From Dactylorhiza incarnata (lineage: Eukaryota; Streptophyta; Magnoliopsida; Asparagales; Orchidaceae): a DNA stretch of 64,000 nt. The translations under genes and the position numbers were made by a program. Below are positions 50,039 to 61,601 of this stretch, in pieces. The stretch lies in contig JAWHQI010000079.1 in NCBI GenBank assembly GCA_033032865.1, forward strand, positions 7,196,501 to 7,260,500. Reading direction: 5' to 3'. Positions within the stretch are counted from its first letter, which is position 1; each line of letters starts with the position of its first letter. The notes under the pieces were generated by a model. That model did not search any database. It saw nothing but the letters and a program-made list of their open reading frames with translations, and had not been told where the DNA came from.

Positions 50039-51931
50039 TGTTATAGGGTGTCTACTTTATCACCTAGAGGGGGGTGAATAAGTTTTTCAAATTATGTTAT
50101 CCCCTTTTAGGTGTTGTTGATTTCTGGTTAGTAGATTTGTAAAGTAAAACACAACACAGAAAAACACACAAAGATATATAGAGGTTCCTCAAGACCAGGT
50201 GTCTTGAGTAGTCCTCTTTCCCTCTGCGTCTGCCTAGCAGTGTGCTAGGCTCGACAAACGCCGCCAAAAACTTCAGGCCCTCAAGCCTTACAACGCGGGC
50301 CCGCAAGTCCCAACAGCCTAGGCCCGCAAGCCCATACTGCCCCCGAGCCCGCAAGCTCGACACTCAGGCCCTCAAGCCCTACAATACGGACCCGCAAGTC
50401 CCAACAGCCTAGGCCCGTAAGCCCCTACTGCCCCGAGCCCGCAAGCTCGACAAATCGCACCCGCAAATGCATTGCCCTGGCCCTCAAGCCTTACAGCTCT
50501 CTAGCCCGCAAGCTCGACGGTGTCGGACCCGCAAGTCCACTGCCCTGGCCCTCAATCCTCACAGCTCTCCAGCCCGCAAGCTAGACGGTGTCGGACCCGC
50601 AAGTCCTCTGCCCTGGCCCTCAAGCCTCACAACTCTTCAGCCCTCAAGCTAGACAAATAGGCCCGCAAGCCTTTACAAGAGATTACAGTAATAAGACTGT
50701 TACTTCTGCCGGATGAAGATTGACAACTTTAGCTTGTTGAGGATTGACTTCTTAAGGTTGAAGAAGATGCTTTTTGATCTGGAGATTCAACACTGGATCT
50801 TCTTCAGCATTCACTTCTTTTTGCCTTGTGTTGATCGGCTACTTTTCAGTCGATGATGATGACTGATTCTTCAGAGAGCACTTGATGCTTGCTCTCTACT
50901 TGATCTTCTTCTTCTCCGCCGAGAATACTGTTCTATTGAAGTGTAGCAGCGGGATTCTTTCTTTTTCTTTTCTTTTCTCTTGTTTCTCGATCGATTGATT
51001 TCGTGTTGGGGTAACCTCTTATCTCTTTTATAAGAATGCGAGGTCCCCAACGGTCTTCTGAAAAAGTGCCTTAAGTGTCAGACGCTCCTTTACTTAAGAG
51101 CACGCGCTGATTAGACAATCAGGCGACGACATTAAATGTTGACAGAGCGTCTGCAACTTTTGAATATGTCTCGACGATATTTACATTGTTACGACGTCAT
51201 GGACAATATCTCGACTACAGGACTTTGTCGATGCCTTGAACTTGGGTAGACCTTCAGTTCTTCTTGCTTCTCCCTCTTAAGCAGATATCTCGACGATTCG
51301 AGACATTCTGCCGCTTCTGCATATACAATGATATGTTGTCTCTGACTGTGTCGTCGAAATCATCTTGTTCTCTCGACGACATGAGTGATGTTATGTCGAC
51401 GCTTCAGCAGCTGATAGTTTTCAGCTTGTCTTTCTTCAGACGACATGCCTTCTTTTAGTCTTCTAGACGACAATGCCACTTTGGTGAAGTCGACGATACC
51501 GCGTCTTCTCTACGTTCGACGATCTTGCCCAGTCTCAGCGGCCGACGATCTTTCTTTTGAGTTCGACGATCTTGCTTCTGCGTTCGACGAATGCGCCAAG
51601 TCTCAGCGGTCGTCGATCTTCCTTCTGAGTTCGACGATCTTGCTTCTGCGTTCGACGAACGCGCCAAGTCTCAGCGGTCGTCGATCTTCCTTCTGAGTTC
51701 GACGATCTTGATTCTTCTATCCCGTCTCAGCGTTCAACGAACTCCATTCTGCGTTCGACGAATCTTGTCCTTCTTGACGATATATATCGTACTTATAGAA
51801 ATGGTTAAAGTACTTGACATTTGTCGATCTCTGCAAGCATGAGCTAGATGGAGCATTAAATACAGCTTGCACTTATCGTTGAGCTGAGCACTTCTTCAAA
51901 TCAGGAACATTGCTGAGCACTGTTCCCAACA
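50039..51931 (-). repeat. 3' LTR of SIRE-like element 1
   Basis: 1893 bp, in element orientation TGTTGGGAACAG to CCCTATAACA. U3 (about 51170-51830) is packed with TTCGACGA and GTCGTCGA words, including an 87-bp unit repeated about twice at 51545-51720. TATAAAAG on the minus strand at 51025-51032. Downstream (50255-50670) is a minisatellite of CCCGCAAGC/CCCTCAAGC units every 20-30 bp. Confidence 0.85.
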
Positions 51932-52149
51932 ATCTCTCCTATTTGAAGAAGTCATAACTCACTCAATGATAAATGCCATTCGCATAAAAAGGTTTAACAT
52001 TTCAAGCAGATAAGTATGTAGTGATGATATTTCAGCTAAACATGAGTGAGCACAGAAATTTGGCGAATGTCACTTCATTTATAAATAGTGCCAAATGTTT
52101 TCAAAAGTTTTGACATTTCTACATTTAGCCCCCTTAAAGTTTTAGCCAT

Positions 52150-53344
52150 CTATTTCTCTGGTGCTCTCATATCAGCAGCATCCTTTTCTTTCTTGGCACT
52201 GGCTTCCTGTACCTTATCAGCTTGCCTGATGAAGTACTCAAACGGTTTAGGATGATATTTTAAAGGTTCAGGAGTGTCAGCTGGAATACTTCCTGCTTGC
52301 TTATTTCTTCTGTGTTCTCTCCTTACTTCTTCTTGATCTTCATGTTTAGCCCATTCTTGAGGATTGTATACATTATACCTTTCACCTTTGTTAACTTTCA
52401 CTTGCTCCCAAGCTTTTAGAATGATGGTCCTGGATATCAGACTCCATCTTTCATAGTCATCCTTTTTCTCCATTTCTTCCCTGTACTTTCTCTTCCTCAC
52501 TTTTGTTTCTTCATCCTCCAGTGCTTCCTTTTCTTTACCTTTACCAGTAACAGGAGTATCTGTATGTTGCTCTTCAGCAGGCTCATCATAATACAGAGGA
52601 GGGAGATTCATTGCTTCCCTGATGGTGTTGGTGGTCCAGATGGCATGATCACTACTGGCCTTTATCATTGATCTCTCCGCCTTTATTACTTCTTCAGATA
52701 TCCCTCTGTGGAGATTCTCCTCGGATGCCAGTATTTTATTCTTGAGCATGTGGATACCTGCTTCCAAGTGATTCTTGGTTTCAAGCAGATGACTGTCTAG
52801 ATCTTTATTGTTTTGATCTAGACTTTCTTTGAGATCAGTTTTATGTTCAGTCATCCTCTTGGTGGATGCAATGTAGGCCTTTTCTATGCTGCCGACAATC
52901 ATTGTCTGATTAGCCCCTAGGTTAGATATACCTTTGTGAGTACGGGTAGTGAATTCATGCAGATTTTTCACATCATTACTTAGGGTTGTCGTTTCAGCAG
53001 ACAATTCTCTTCTTAGATCGTTGGTAGCAGAGGTGACATAACTTTCAAGTTTTAATCTTTGCTCTTCTAGGAGTATATTTATCTGAGATAATAGTGGGAG
53101 CTCCACTGGACTAACCTCTGGAGGTGAACCATCTTGTTCCTCTTCTTCATCCCCTTCAATTATTGGAGATAGAGATTTTCTTATTGGTGAGTGATGGATT
53201 TTTACTCCATACTTTTTGTTAAAATTTTCAGGGTAGGAAAGCAGAAAGTATAGTGATAAAATCCTTCCCAGATTTGGGGCTTGGAAGCTTTCTTGTATCA
53301 TCTTGAAGATTTGCTGACCCCAGTTGGTCCTTGAAAGACTTTAT
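52150..53344 (-). CDS. Extra (env-position) ORF of SIRE-like element 1, N-terminus lost
   Basis: An open frame of at least 383 codons, continuing upstream in frame (TNWGQQIFK) until cut at 53344. The segment NLGRILSLYFLLSYPENFNK is followed by a long coiled coil, then the block ERSMIKASSDHAIWTTNTIR and a very basic tail. The homologous protein of element 2 has RSMIKASSEHAIWTSNSIRE at the same place, so this block is conserved. No membrane segment. Unknown function. Confidence 0.7.
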
Positions 53345-54940
53345 TTAAGGGTAGCTAATCACCTAGAGGGGGTGAATAGGTTATTTTAAAATCTATTTGC
53401 AATTCTTGATTAAATCCTGAATGAAGGTAAATAAAGATCATAGCTTTCAAGAAACAAACACAAACACAAACACACAGAATTTTATAGTGGTTCCCCTATC
53501 TTGGGTAATCCACTTTCCCCCTTCTCCCCTCTAGCAGTGTGCTAGATAGGGTTTATATCTCCTCCATATCTCAGACCACCAAAAAGGTCTTATAGCTCAG
53601 ATCTCAACAGATCTTACAGTCTCAGATCTCAACAGATCTTACAGTCTCAGATCTCAATAGATCCTACACTCTCAGATCTCAACAGATCCTACAATCTCAG
53701 ATCTCAACAGATCCTACCTCAGCCTTTATAACAATAGGCTTACACTCAAATTCACCCCTAAATCTTACAACTTAGATCACACCTGATCCTACACTTCAGA
53801 CCTTGAAAGATCCTACACTCAGATCTGACAACTCAGATCCTACATAAATTGAAAGAAGTAGAAGTAACAATTAGACTCAGATTCTTCAATGTATTGAGTC
53901 TTCTTGATCTATCTGAAAGATCAGACAGAAATCTTCAGCAGAACAGCAACAACGAAATGATCTTCTTGAATTGCACAGGCTGTGATGACTATTCTTCTTT
54001 AGGAAGACAGATTCTTCCTCCTTAACCTTCTCTCTTCAGAAAATAAACTCAGCACCAGATTGCTAAAGAAATTTCTTGTAGTACGATTCTGAAAGATGAG
54101 ATGGCTTCTTCAGATTCTTCCTCAGATTTTCTCTCGAACGACGGAGAAGATAATGGCCTTCAATAGGAATTTTCAACTACTAAATCATAGGTCCTGCCTT
54201 CTATTTATAACCCGCCATCCGTGACATCTGAGACGTTCCTCCACGTCAGCATGACGCAAGATCTTCAACGGTCTTTAGTGGCATCAGAATAAAAGAGGAG
54301 TTTAGACATGGTCATCATCTCGACATGGCTCAGCTTACTGTAGATGTACTGATACTAATATCTGAACTCAGCGCTTTTCAGGAAAAAGGCATTGAGCACT
54401 GTGTATCTCTGTCGACGCTTTTTCTATAAGGTGTCGAGCGATGTGTAGATGCTCGACACTTTCTACTTAGACTGAATCTCTCAACACCTCCTTCTTAGGC
54501 GTCGAGTAATCTTTAGTCGTTCAACGCTTTTTATCTGTAGGAGTCAAGCTACGTATAAGAGCTCGACGCTTCTTAACTGTGCCTTCACATCTAGACTCTT
54601 TTTGCTGGCGTTGAGCTAACTGACATTAGTCGACACTTCTTATTCCACGGCGTCGAGCGATATTCCTTGGCTCGACGCTTCTTGACTTGGTCTCAGATCT
54701 TCAGCAGCGACCTTGTCCTTTTGAGATAGCAGACATGGGTCGACGCTTCTGGGTCACAGGCGTCGAGCAATGTGTAGTGTCTCGATGCTTGTGAACTTAG
54801 ATGAATTTCTTGAGCACCTAGCTTGACCTGATCTCCTGCACAGTGATTCTAGAAAGTATATCAAATACATTCTGAGGTATATCTTTGACTTAGGAATGGA
54901 CTTCTCCAAATCTAGGACATTGTGGGCAATGGTCCCAACA
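53345..54940 (-). repeat. 3' LTR of SIRE-like element 2
   Basis: About 1596 bp, starting TGTTGGGACCATTGCC in element orientation. U3 (about 54325-54790) has CTCGACGCTT and GCGTCGAGC words. TATAAATA on the minus strand at 54202-54209. Downstream (53590-53730) about five 27-bp units (CAGATCTCAACAGATC core) are in tandem. Confidence 0.85.
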
Positions 54941-54950
54941 ATCTCCCCCT

Positions 54951-55320
54951 ATTTGAAGAAGTCATAATCTTAGTCAATGATATACCCCTTTTACAAAGAT
55001 AACCAATACTTTCAACATAGGCAATCATAATATGATGAGTATAATACTTTATAAAAGCATATTACCATAACATTCTAACAAAAGAAATTATCTCAGACAT
55101 GATTTATGATATGAGCACAAAATCACAAATTACATGATCTATATCACAAGCAGTTCAGAATAAATCATGTAAATATAAGGAAAGAATCACATCACAGGCA
55201 TATATATATATATATATGATGATAATAAAAGATAGTTTGCTCTAGGAGCTCATCAAGATTATCCAAAATTATATCAAGTACATTCTGTGAGAACGTTTAA
55301 GAAAGATTCAAATCCTAAAG
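54951..55320. other. Spacer between extra ORF and polypurine tract of SIRE-like element 2
   Basis: AT-rich, with a short (TA)n run near 55200-55217. No coding sequence seen. Confidence 0.6.
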
Positions 55321-57983
55321 CTATTCAGGTTCCTTGATATCTATTCCTCTTTTGGCTCTCTTGGATAGGGCTTCAGCAACTTCTTTCCTTCTCTTGAAGT
55401 AGCCAAATGGCTTTTGGAAATATCTGATTGGCTCCTTATCACTTGCCTGAACTTTCCCAGCCAATTTGTCAGCCTTGAACTTTATCTTCAGCTCCTCCTG
55501 ATCCCTGTGCTTCAACAACTCAGCTTCAGAGTACCATTTCCCCCTTTCTCCTGGATTACCTTTCACAGCTTCCCATGCTGCCAGAATCATTTCCCTTGAT
55601 AAGGGAGACCAATGTTCATAATCATCTCTTGATTCAACTTCTTCTCTGAATTTCCTTTTGCTAGATTCTACTTGCTCATAAGAGATGTTCTTTTTCTTGT
55701 GCTTGTCTTCAGGACTGTACATCTTTGCAATTTGCTTTTGAATTTGTGTAGGAGATGCAGGCTTAGATTCAGACACTTGATCATCATAGTAGATGGGAGG
55801 ATGGCCTAAAGTTTCTCTTATGGAATTAGAGGTCCAAATAGCATGCTCAGAGCTGGCTTTAATCATTGACCTCTACCCCTTTGTGACTTCTTCAACTATA
55901 TGATCTCTTAGAACATTTTTCTGAAATCTAATCTGACCCTCCAGATGATTTACTCCTCCTTCAATAGTTTTCTTAACTTTAAGAAGATGATCATCAATGG
56001 TATCTGTATTCATTTTTACTTGATCTTTTAGAGTATAGGAGCTCACATCAACATTGGCTAGCATATCAGCATCATGTTTTTGCAATCTTGCTTCTATTTT
56101 GGCAGTGCCTGTTAGAATTTGAGCAACTTGTTCTTTGTATAACACCTGCATATTGTTGCTCAAGATTCCTTGATTCTTTTGAACATCATCTGCAGTCTTT
56201 GCAATATCTGTTTGTGTTGCTTTAATACCCTTTGAAGTCTCTTTGATTGAATCTAGCTGTTCACATGAATAATCCACAGAAGCACCAGCTCTCTTGAAAA
56301 ATTTTACCATTTCATCTCTCAGTGCATTCATCTGATGATTGACTTCAAATCTTACCAATTTCATTTGAAAATTTACATCATTTTTCAATTTTGTATTATT
56401 TTCTTTAATATACTGCTCCAGTAATCTTCTTTGATTATTGAGCAACTCTTCCAGCTAGGTAGTATTGGACTTAGATCCACGTTGATTTCTCTTGCTATTC
56501 CAACGCTTCTACTACTTTCCTCTCTGATGAAAGAGTCATCTCTCTGGCTCATATGTAAGCTAGAGGATTCTATCTTGATCACCTTCTCAGCCTCTTTCCT
56601 TATGGTTTCAGTCTCTCCTTCCACATCCATAGCATCAACAACAGGATTCTCTTGAGCAGGGACCTCAGGAGCAGGGACCTCAGGCTGATACTCCCCCTCA
56701 AATGCTGCATTGTTCTGGTCAGTATCCCCTTGAGCAGGGATCTCTTGCTGATGCTCCCCCTCAAATGGTGCATTGTTTGGATCAAGATTCTCAGGTGCAA
56801 GGATCTCATGTTGAGACTCCCCCTCAACGTCTGCATTTTTAAAATCAATATTGTCTGGAGCAGGGATCTCATCCTGAGCCTCTCCCTCAATTGCTGCCTT
56901 GTTAAATTCAGTATTATCCTGAGCAGGGATCTCATCTGGAGCCTCCCCCTCATTTTGAAACTTCCCCTCATCTCTAGCAGGGGATCCAGGTTGACCTCCT
57001 CTCTCTTCTTCTTCTTTCTGTTTCCCATCTTTTTCTTTGTTGTTCTTGTCAACCCCTTCCAGTATTGGATCAGTACTTGTTGGTGTGTCAGGAATACTGT
57101 CCCTAGATTTGTTCCCTTCTTCTTCTTCTTCAGATGTTGTGAGATTAGGGTCATGGATTGGAGAGGAATTCGATTTCCTTTTGGATGATGATGAGCTTGA
57201 AGAGCTGGAAGAGACCTTCTTCTTCTTTTTCTTCTGACCATTCTTCTGCTTGGGAGAAGATTCTGCCGGTGGATGACTTGACAAGATCCTTTCCCATCTT
57301 TCTAGCATTCTGATGTCCATTTTCTTCATGTGATTTATTTTTGACCCAAGTTTGTTGTTTAAAGAATCTGGAATTACCTTTACTAGGTACAAAGACAGTA
57401 TCTTACCCATGTTGGGTGCTTGGATACATTCGATCACTCTGTCAAACACCACCCTTCAGTTCTCAATGTATGAATAATTTTGGTCAGTAGAACAAACATT
57501 TTCCTGGAGATTTTATCATGGGACCCTGTCTTGCATAATAGTCCATTTCCTATTACATCTGTCAGCAGCTTTCCTCTTGAGTTCATCCCTTTCCTCAGTA
57601 TACTTCCAGAAATTTCGTGTGATGTTTCAATTCCACACCATACTTGGGCTAATTTTATTTGCTCAGAACTCACCTCTTCTTCTTCTTCATTACTTTTGAG
57701 TCTTGGTAGTTCTAGTGCCTTAGCGAATCTTGTAGGAGAAATTTTAATCTTCTTACCATTTACAGTAGTTTTAAGCTTTCGAGTTGGTGGTGTTTATTAC
57801 AACATTGGAGAAAAGTTCTAAAACCTCTCGTTTTCAGATTAGAGACGATTCAGATAGAACGAATTCTAGCCCTGATTTGTAAATTAGCTCGATGGTTGTC
57901 TTGATTTCCTCTGGTGCTGTTTGGAATCCATTGCGAACGAGCTCGCCTCCTTCGTAAAGGTAATCACTGCTCTTGGGAGGCAT
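55321..57983 (-). pseudogene. Extra (env-position) ORF of SIRE-like element 2
   Basis: ATG at 57983 (PPKSSDYLYEGGELVRNGFQ) is soon followed by a stop. A helical domain (KLLTDVIGNGLLCKTGSHDK) ends at 57434, then a frame at 57452-56385 with a KKKKVSSSS stretch and five or six acidic repeats of about 22 residues (EGEAPDEIPAQDN type, 56640-56970), a coiled coil at 56445-55873, a TAG stop, and the conserved RSMIKASSEHAIWTSNSIRE block with a basic tail (55866-55321). Breaks lie near 57820, 57440, 56445 and 55868. It is related to the extra ORFs of the other two SIRE-like elements. No signal peptide or transmembrane helix is evident. Confidence 0.7.
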
Positions 57984-58088
57984 TGTAGTTGTTGATTTTT
58001 GATTGAAAGTGTTGATGGAGAGATACTCTAGGGCAGATAATTTCGAACTGGGAATTCTAGGGCATGAGTACTGACCAAGTGTCTTCCC

Positions 58089-58096
58089 TATTTATA
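58089..58096 (-). promoter_or_regulatory. TATA box before the extra ORF of SIRE-like element 2
   Basis: TATAAATA on the minus strand, about 106 bases upstream of the ORF start at 57983 and downstream of the 20-bp tandem array. The same array-then-TATA order occurs in the element's own LTR (array 54325-54790, TATA 54202-54209). Confidence 0.5.
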
Positions 58097-58236
58097 GAAT
58101 TTATAGTTCAAGAAGATGAATAGCCGCGCGCCAGACTTGTTTAACAAAATTGATCAAATGGTTCAGATTTACCATGTCGAGACGACCTAGCTCTTTTCGC
58201 ACAAGCGCTGAGATTGCTTGACGTAAGTTATCCTCG

Positions 58237-58350
58237 CTCGACGCCATTTATCTTCGCTCGACGCCAGGTATCTTCACTCGATGCCAGGTATCCTTTCTCG
58301 ACGTCAGGTGTCTTCGCTCGACGCCAGGTATCCTTGCTCGTCGCCAGACA
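58237..58350. repeat. 20-bp tandem array, CTCGACGCCAGGTATCTTCG units
   Basis: Between five and six head-to-tail copies of a 20-bp unit with a few substitutions. It lies between RNase H (ends 58464) and the extra ORF, just upstream of a TATA box. Confidence 0.85.
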
Positions 58351-58463
58351 TAACTCCACTCACCTTTTAGGACTTAATTATTATTTTCATTTATTTATTT
58401 CATTTTCTGTATTTATTTGAGAATTGTAATTTATTCTAGCTTTATTTTAGTTTCAAGACAACT

Positions 58464-61400
58464 TCATTCCATTTTAAGCATTCCTAATTCAATTTTGAAG
58501 TTATTGAATTTTGTTTCATCCAGAGGTTTAGTGAATATATCAGCCACTTGTTTGTCTGTGGGGATATATTCAATTATGATGTCTCCATTTCCTACATGTT
58601 CTCTTATGAAGTGATATCTAATTTCTATGTGCTTTGTTCTGCTATGTGATACATGATTATTAGCTATAGCAATAGCACTAGTTGAATCACAATATAAAAG
58701 AGATTTACTTAGCTGGATTTTATAGTCTTGGAGTTGGTGTTGAATCCATAGTAGCTGAGCGCAGCAGTTTCCAGCTGAGATGTACTCAGATTCTGCTGTA
58801 GAGATAGCTACACTGGTTTGCTTCCTGCTACTCCAAGATATTAGTCTTTTGCCAAGGAATTGACAGGTGCCTGATGTGCTTTTTCTGTCCTCCTTGCATC
58901 CTGCAAAGTCAGCATCTGAAAAACCAGTTAGTTCAAAGTCATTGCTTCTAGGATACCAAAGGCCAAGATTAAGAGTACCCTTCAGATATCTCAGGATCCT
59001 TTTGACAGCAGTGTAGTGAGATTCTTTAGGGTTCACTTGGAACCTAGCACACACACACACACATGTTGAGAACACAATGTCTAGCCTGCTAGCAGTTAGG
59101 TAGAGCAATGAGCCAATGATGCCTCTGTACAAGGTTTCATCAATAGGTTTCCCTTTGTCATCCTTGTCCAGTGACATATTGGCTGCCATTGGGGTTTTCA
59201 TGACAGTGGAATTTTCCATTCCAAAATTCTTGATGATCTCTTTGGTGTACTTGGTCTGAGAAATAAAGATTCCTTCCTCAGACTGTTTCACTTGAAGTCC
59301 CAAGAAGTATTTGAGCTCACCCATGCTGCTCATTTCAAATTTCCCTTGCATAAGGCTTGCAAACCTTTTGCAAAGGTTATTATTAGTTGAGCCAAAAATT
59401 ATGTCATCTACATATATTTGTACTAGAAGAATATGACCTTTAACTACCCTAAGAAATAATGTCTTGTCTATCTTTCCCCTTGAGAATTTGTTCTCAATGA
59501 GAAATCTAGATAATGTCTCATACCAGGCCCTAGGTGCCTGTTTTAGACCATACAAAGCTTTTGATAAAAGATAGACATAGTTTGGATGAGTAGAGTCAAT
59601 AAAACCTGGGGGTTGTTCTACATATACTTCCTCCAGTATTGTTCCATTAAGGAATGCTGACTTCACATCCATTTGATAAACTATGAATCCAATATGTGTT
59701 GCAAATGCCAGGAATAGCCTGATTGCCTCCAATCTTGCCACAGGAGCAAACACTTGATCAAAATCTATGCCTTCCTCCTGTCTATATCCTTGGGCAACCA
59801 ACCTTGCTTTGTTCTTGATAATCACACCATTTTCATCCAGCTTATTCTTAAATACCCATTTGGTCCCTATGACTTTGTGTTTCTTTGGTCTTGGAACCAA
59901 TATACAGACCTTGCATCTTTCAAATTGATTTAGCTCTTCTTGCATAGCCAATATCCATGAAGAGTCCTTATTGGCTTCATCAAACTTCTTAGGTTCTATT
60001 TTGGATAGGAAGCTGTGATGCAATGCCTCATGTATTGAGTTCCCTCTTCTGGTTTGCACACCTTCATTTGGATTTCCTATAATCTGTTCTTTGGGGTGAT
60101 CCTTCAGGTGCTTGGTTGCATTCCTCCACCTCTCATTCTCCCTTTGTAATTCTGGTGCATCTGTTTGAGTTGTCTGTTCTAGAGGTTGTGGATGTTGTGG
60201 TTCTTCAACAGCAATTGGTTCTTCATGTTTGTCTTCTTCTTGATACTCATCCTCTCTAGTCACAATCACAATCTCATTAGTTTCTTCATTGTCTTCAATG
60301 TGCTGTTCATTGATATTCATCTCCTTTAATTTCTGTGTTGAACCTACATTACTAGAGAAACTTCCCAGATCCTTATAAATAAGGCTGGTTTCATCAAATA
60401 CAACATGTATAGATTCTTCTATCTTATTTAAGCTTTTGTTGAAGATTCTATAGGCTCTACTTTGAGAGCTATAGCCAACAAAGATTCCCTCATGGGTTTT
60501 TTCAGCAAACTTAGTGAGATGGTGTTTTCCATTATTTAATACAAAGCACTTACTTCCAAATATTTTGAAGTAGGCTAAAGTGGGTTTTCTACCTTTCATT
60601 AACTCATAAGGGGTCTTATTCAGTCTTTTGTTGATAAGTGCCCTATTCTGCACATGACATGCTGTGTTTACAACTTCAGCCCAGAAATACTCAGGAAGAG
60701 AGGAATCACTCAGCATACTCCTACTGGCTTCAATGAGAGTTCTATTCTTCTCTCAGCAACCCCATTTTGTTGGGGAGTTCTAGGGGATGAGAACTCTTGT
60801 GAGATGCCATGATTTTCACAAAATTTGGTCATTGCACCTGACTGAAATTCAGTCCCATGGTCACTTCTAATTTTGACTACTGTATTTCCTATTTCATTTT
60901 TGATTTGCCTTACAAAGCTAGTGAATACTTCTAGAGTATCTGACTTGTGTCTTAGGAAGAATACCCATGTGAATCTAGAATAATCATCAACAATTACATG
61001 GGTGTAAATCTTTCCTCCTAGGCTATGAATTGGCATTGGTCCAAATAGGTCCATGTGAAGTAGGTATAGACATCTAATGGAATCCTTCTCACCAATTGGT
61101 TTGAAGGATGACTTGGTTTGCTTACCCATTTGACAAGCATGACAGGGACCCTCCTGCACACACTTCCACTTAGGCCCAGCTCTCACTAGTTCTTCTGAAA
61201 TGAGCTTATTTATAGTCTTATAATTTATATGAGCTAACCTTTTGTGCCATTGGACACTACTAGAGAGTTTATTTTCAGCTACTAAGCATATGGGATTTAC
61301 CTGTTCAGAACATATAAAATTTAAGCAGTATATGTTACCACTGCTAGTGCCTGAGAGAATTATCTCATTCTCCTTCTTAATCAGGCACTCATCCTTGTGG

Positions 61401-61601
61401 AATGAAATGTCATACCCAAGATCACATAATTGACTTATGCTGATGAGATTGTGTTGCAATCCATCAACATGAGCAACTTTGGTGATGGTGACAATTCCAT
61501 TTGTGATTTTACCATAACCTTAGTTTTACCTTTGTCAGACCCTCCAAAGATAACCTTTGGTCCATTCTTCACAGAAGTGTAGTCATTCAGTAGACTTCTT
61601 G
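58464..61601 (-). pseudogene. SIRE-like pol: integrase, reverse transcriptase, RNase H
   Basis: Integrase at 61459-60710 has the zinc finger (WHKRLAHINYKTINKL, CHACQMGKQ) and catalytic residues in HMDLFGP, IRSDHGTEF and [10 protein letters not shown] one-base deletion near 60745 shifts the frame; the next 750 codons (60716-58464) hold the RT ([32 protein letters not shown]) and RNase H ([46 protein letters not shown]). A (CA)n tract at 59049-59063 adds Cys-Val repeats. Apart from the frameshift and the solo LTR in the protease it is open. Confidence 0.92.

Larger units (their letters stand above)
50039..53344 (-). mobile_element. SIRE-like element 1 (3' portion), split by SIRE-like element 2
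   Basis: Comprises the 3' LTR, a degenerate polypurine tract (AGGAGAGAT, 51932-51941) and the C-terminal part of the extra ORF, which is cut at about 53344 where element 2 begins. The remainder should lie right of position 64000. It is itself inserted in the Harbinger transposase. Confidence 0.8.

Noticed and set aside
56652..57237. Plus ORFs rich in Leu, Ser and Phe over the SIRE-like extra ORF
   Set aside because: They are antisense shadows of the acidic and Lys-rich repeats of the extra ORF; the apparent hydrophobic segments are not real membrane helices.
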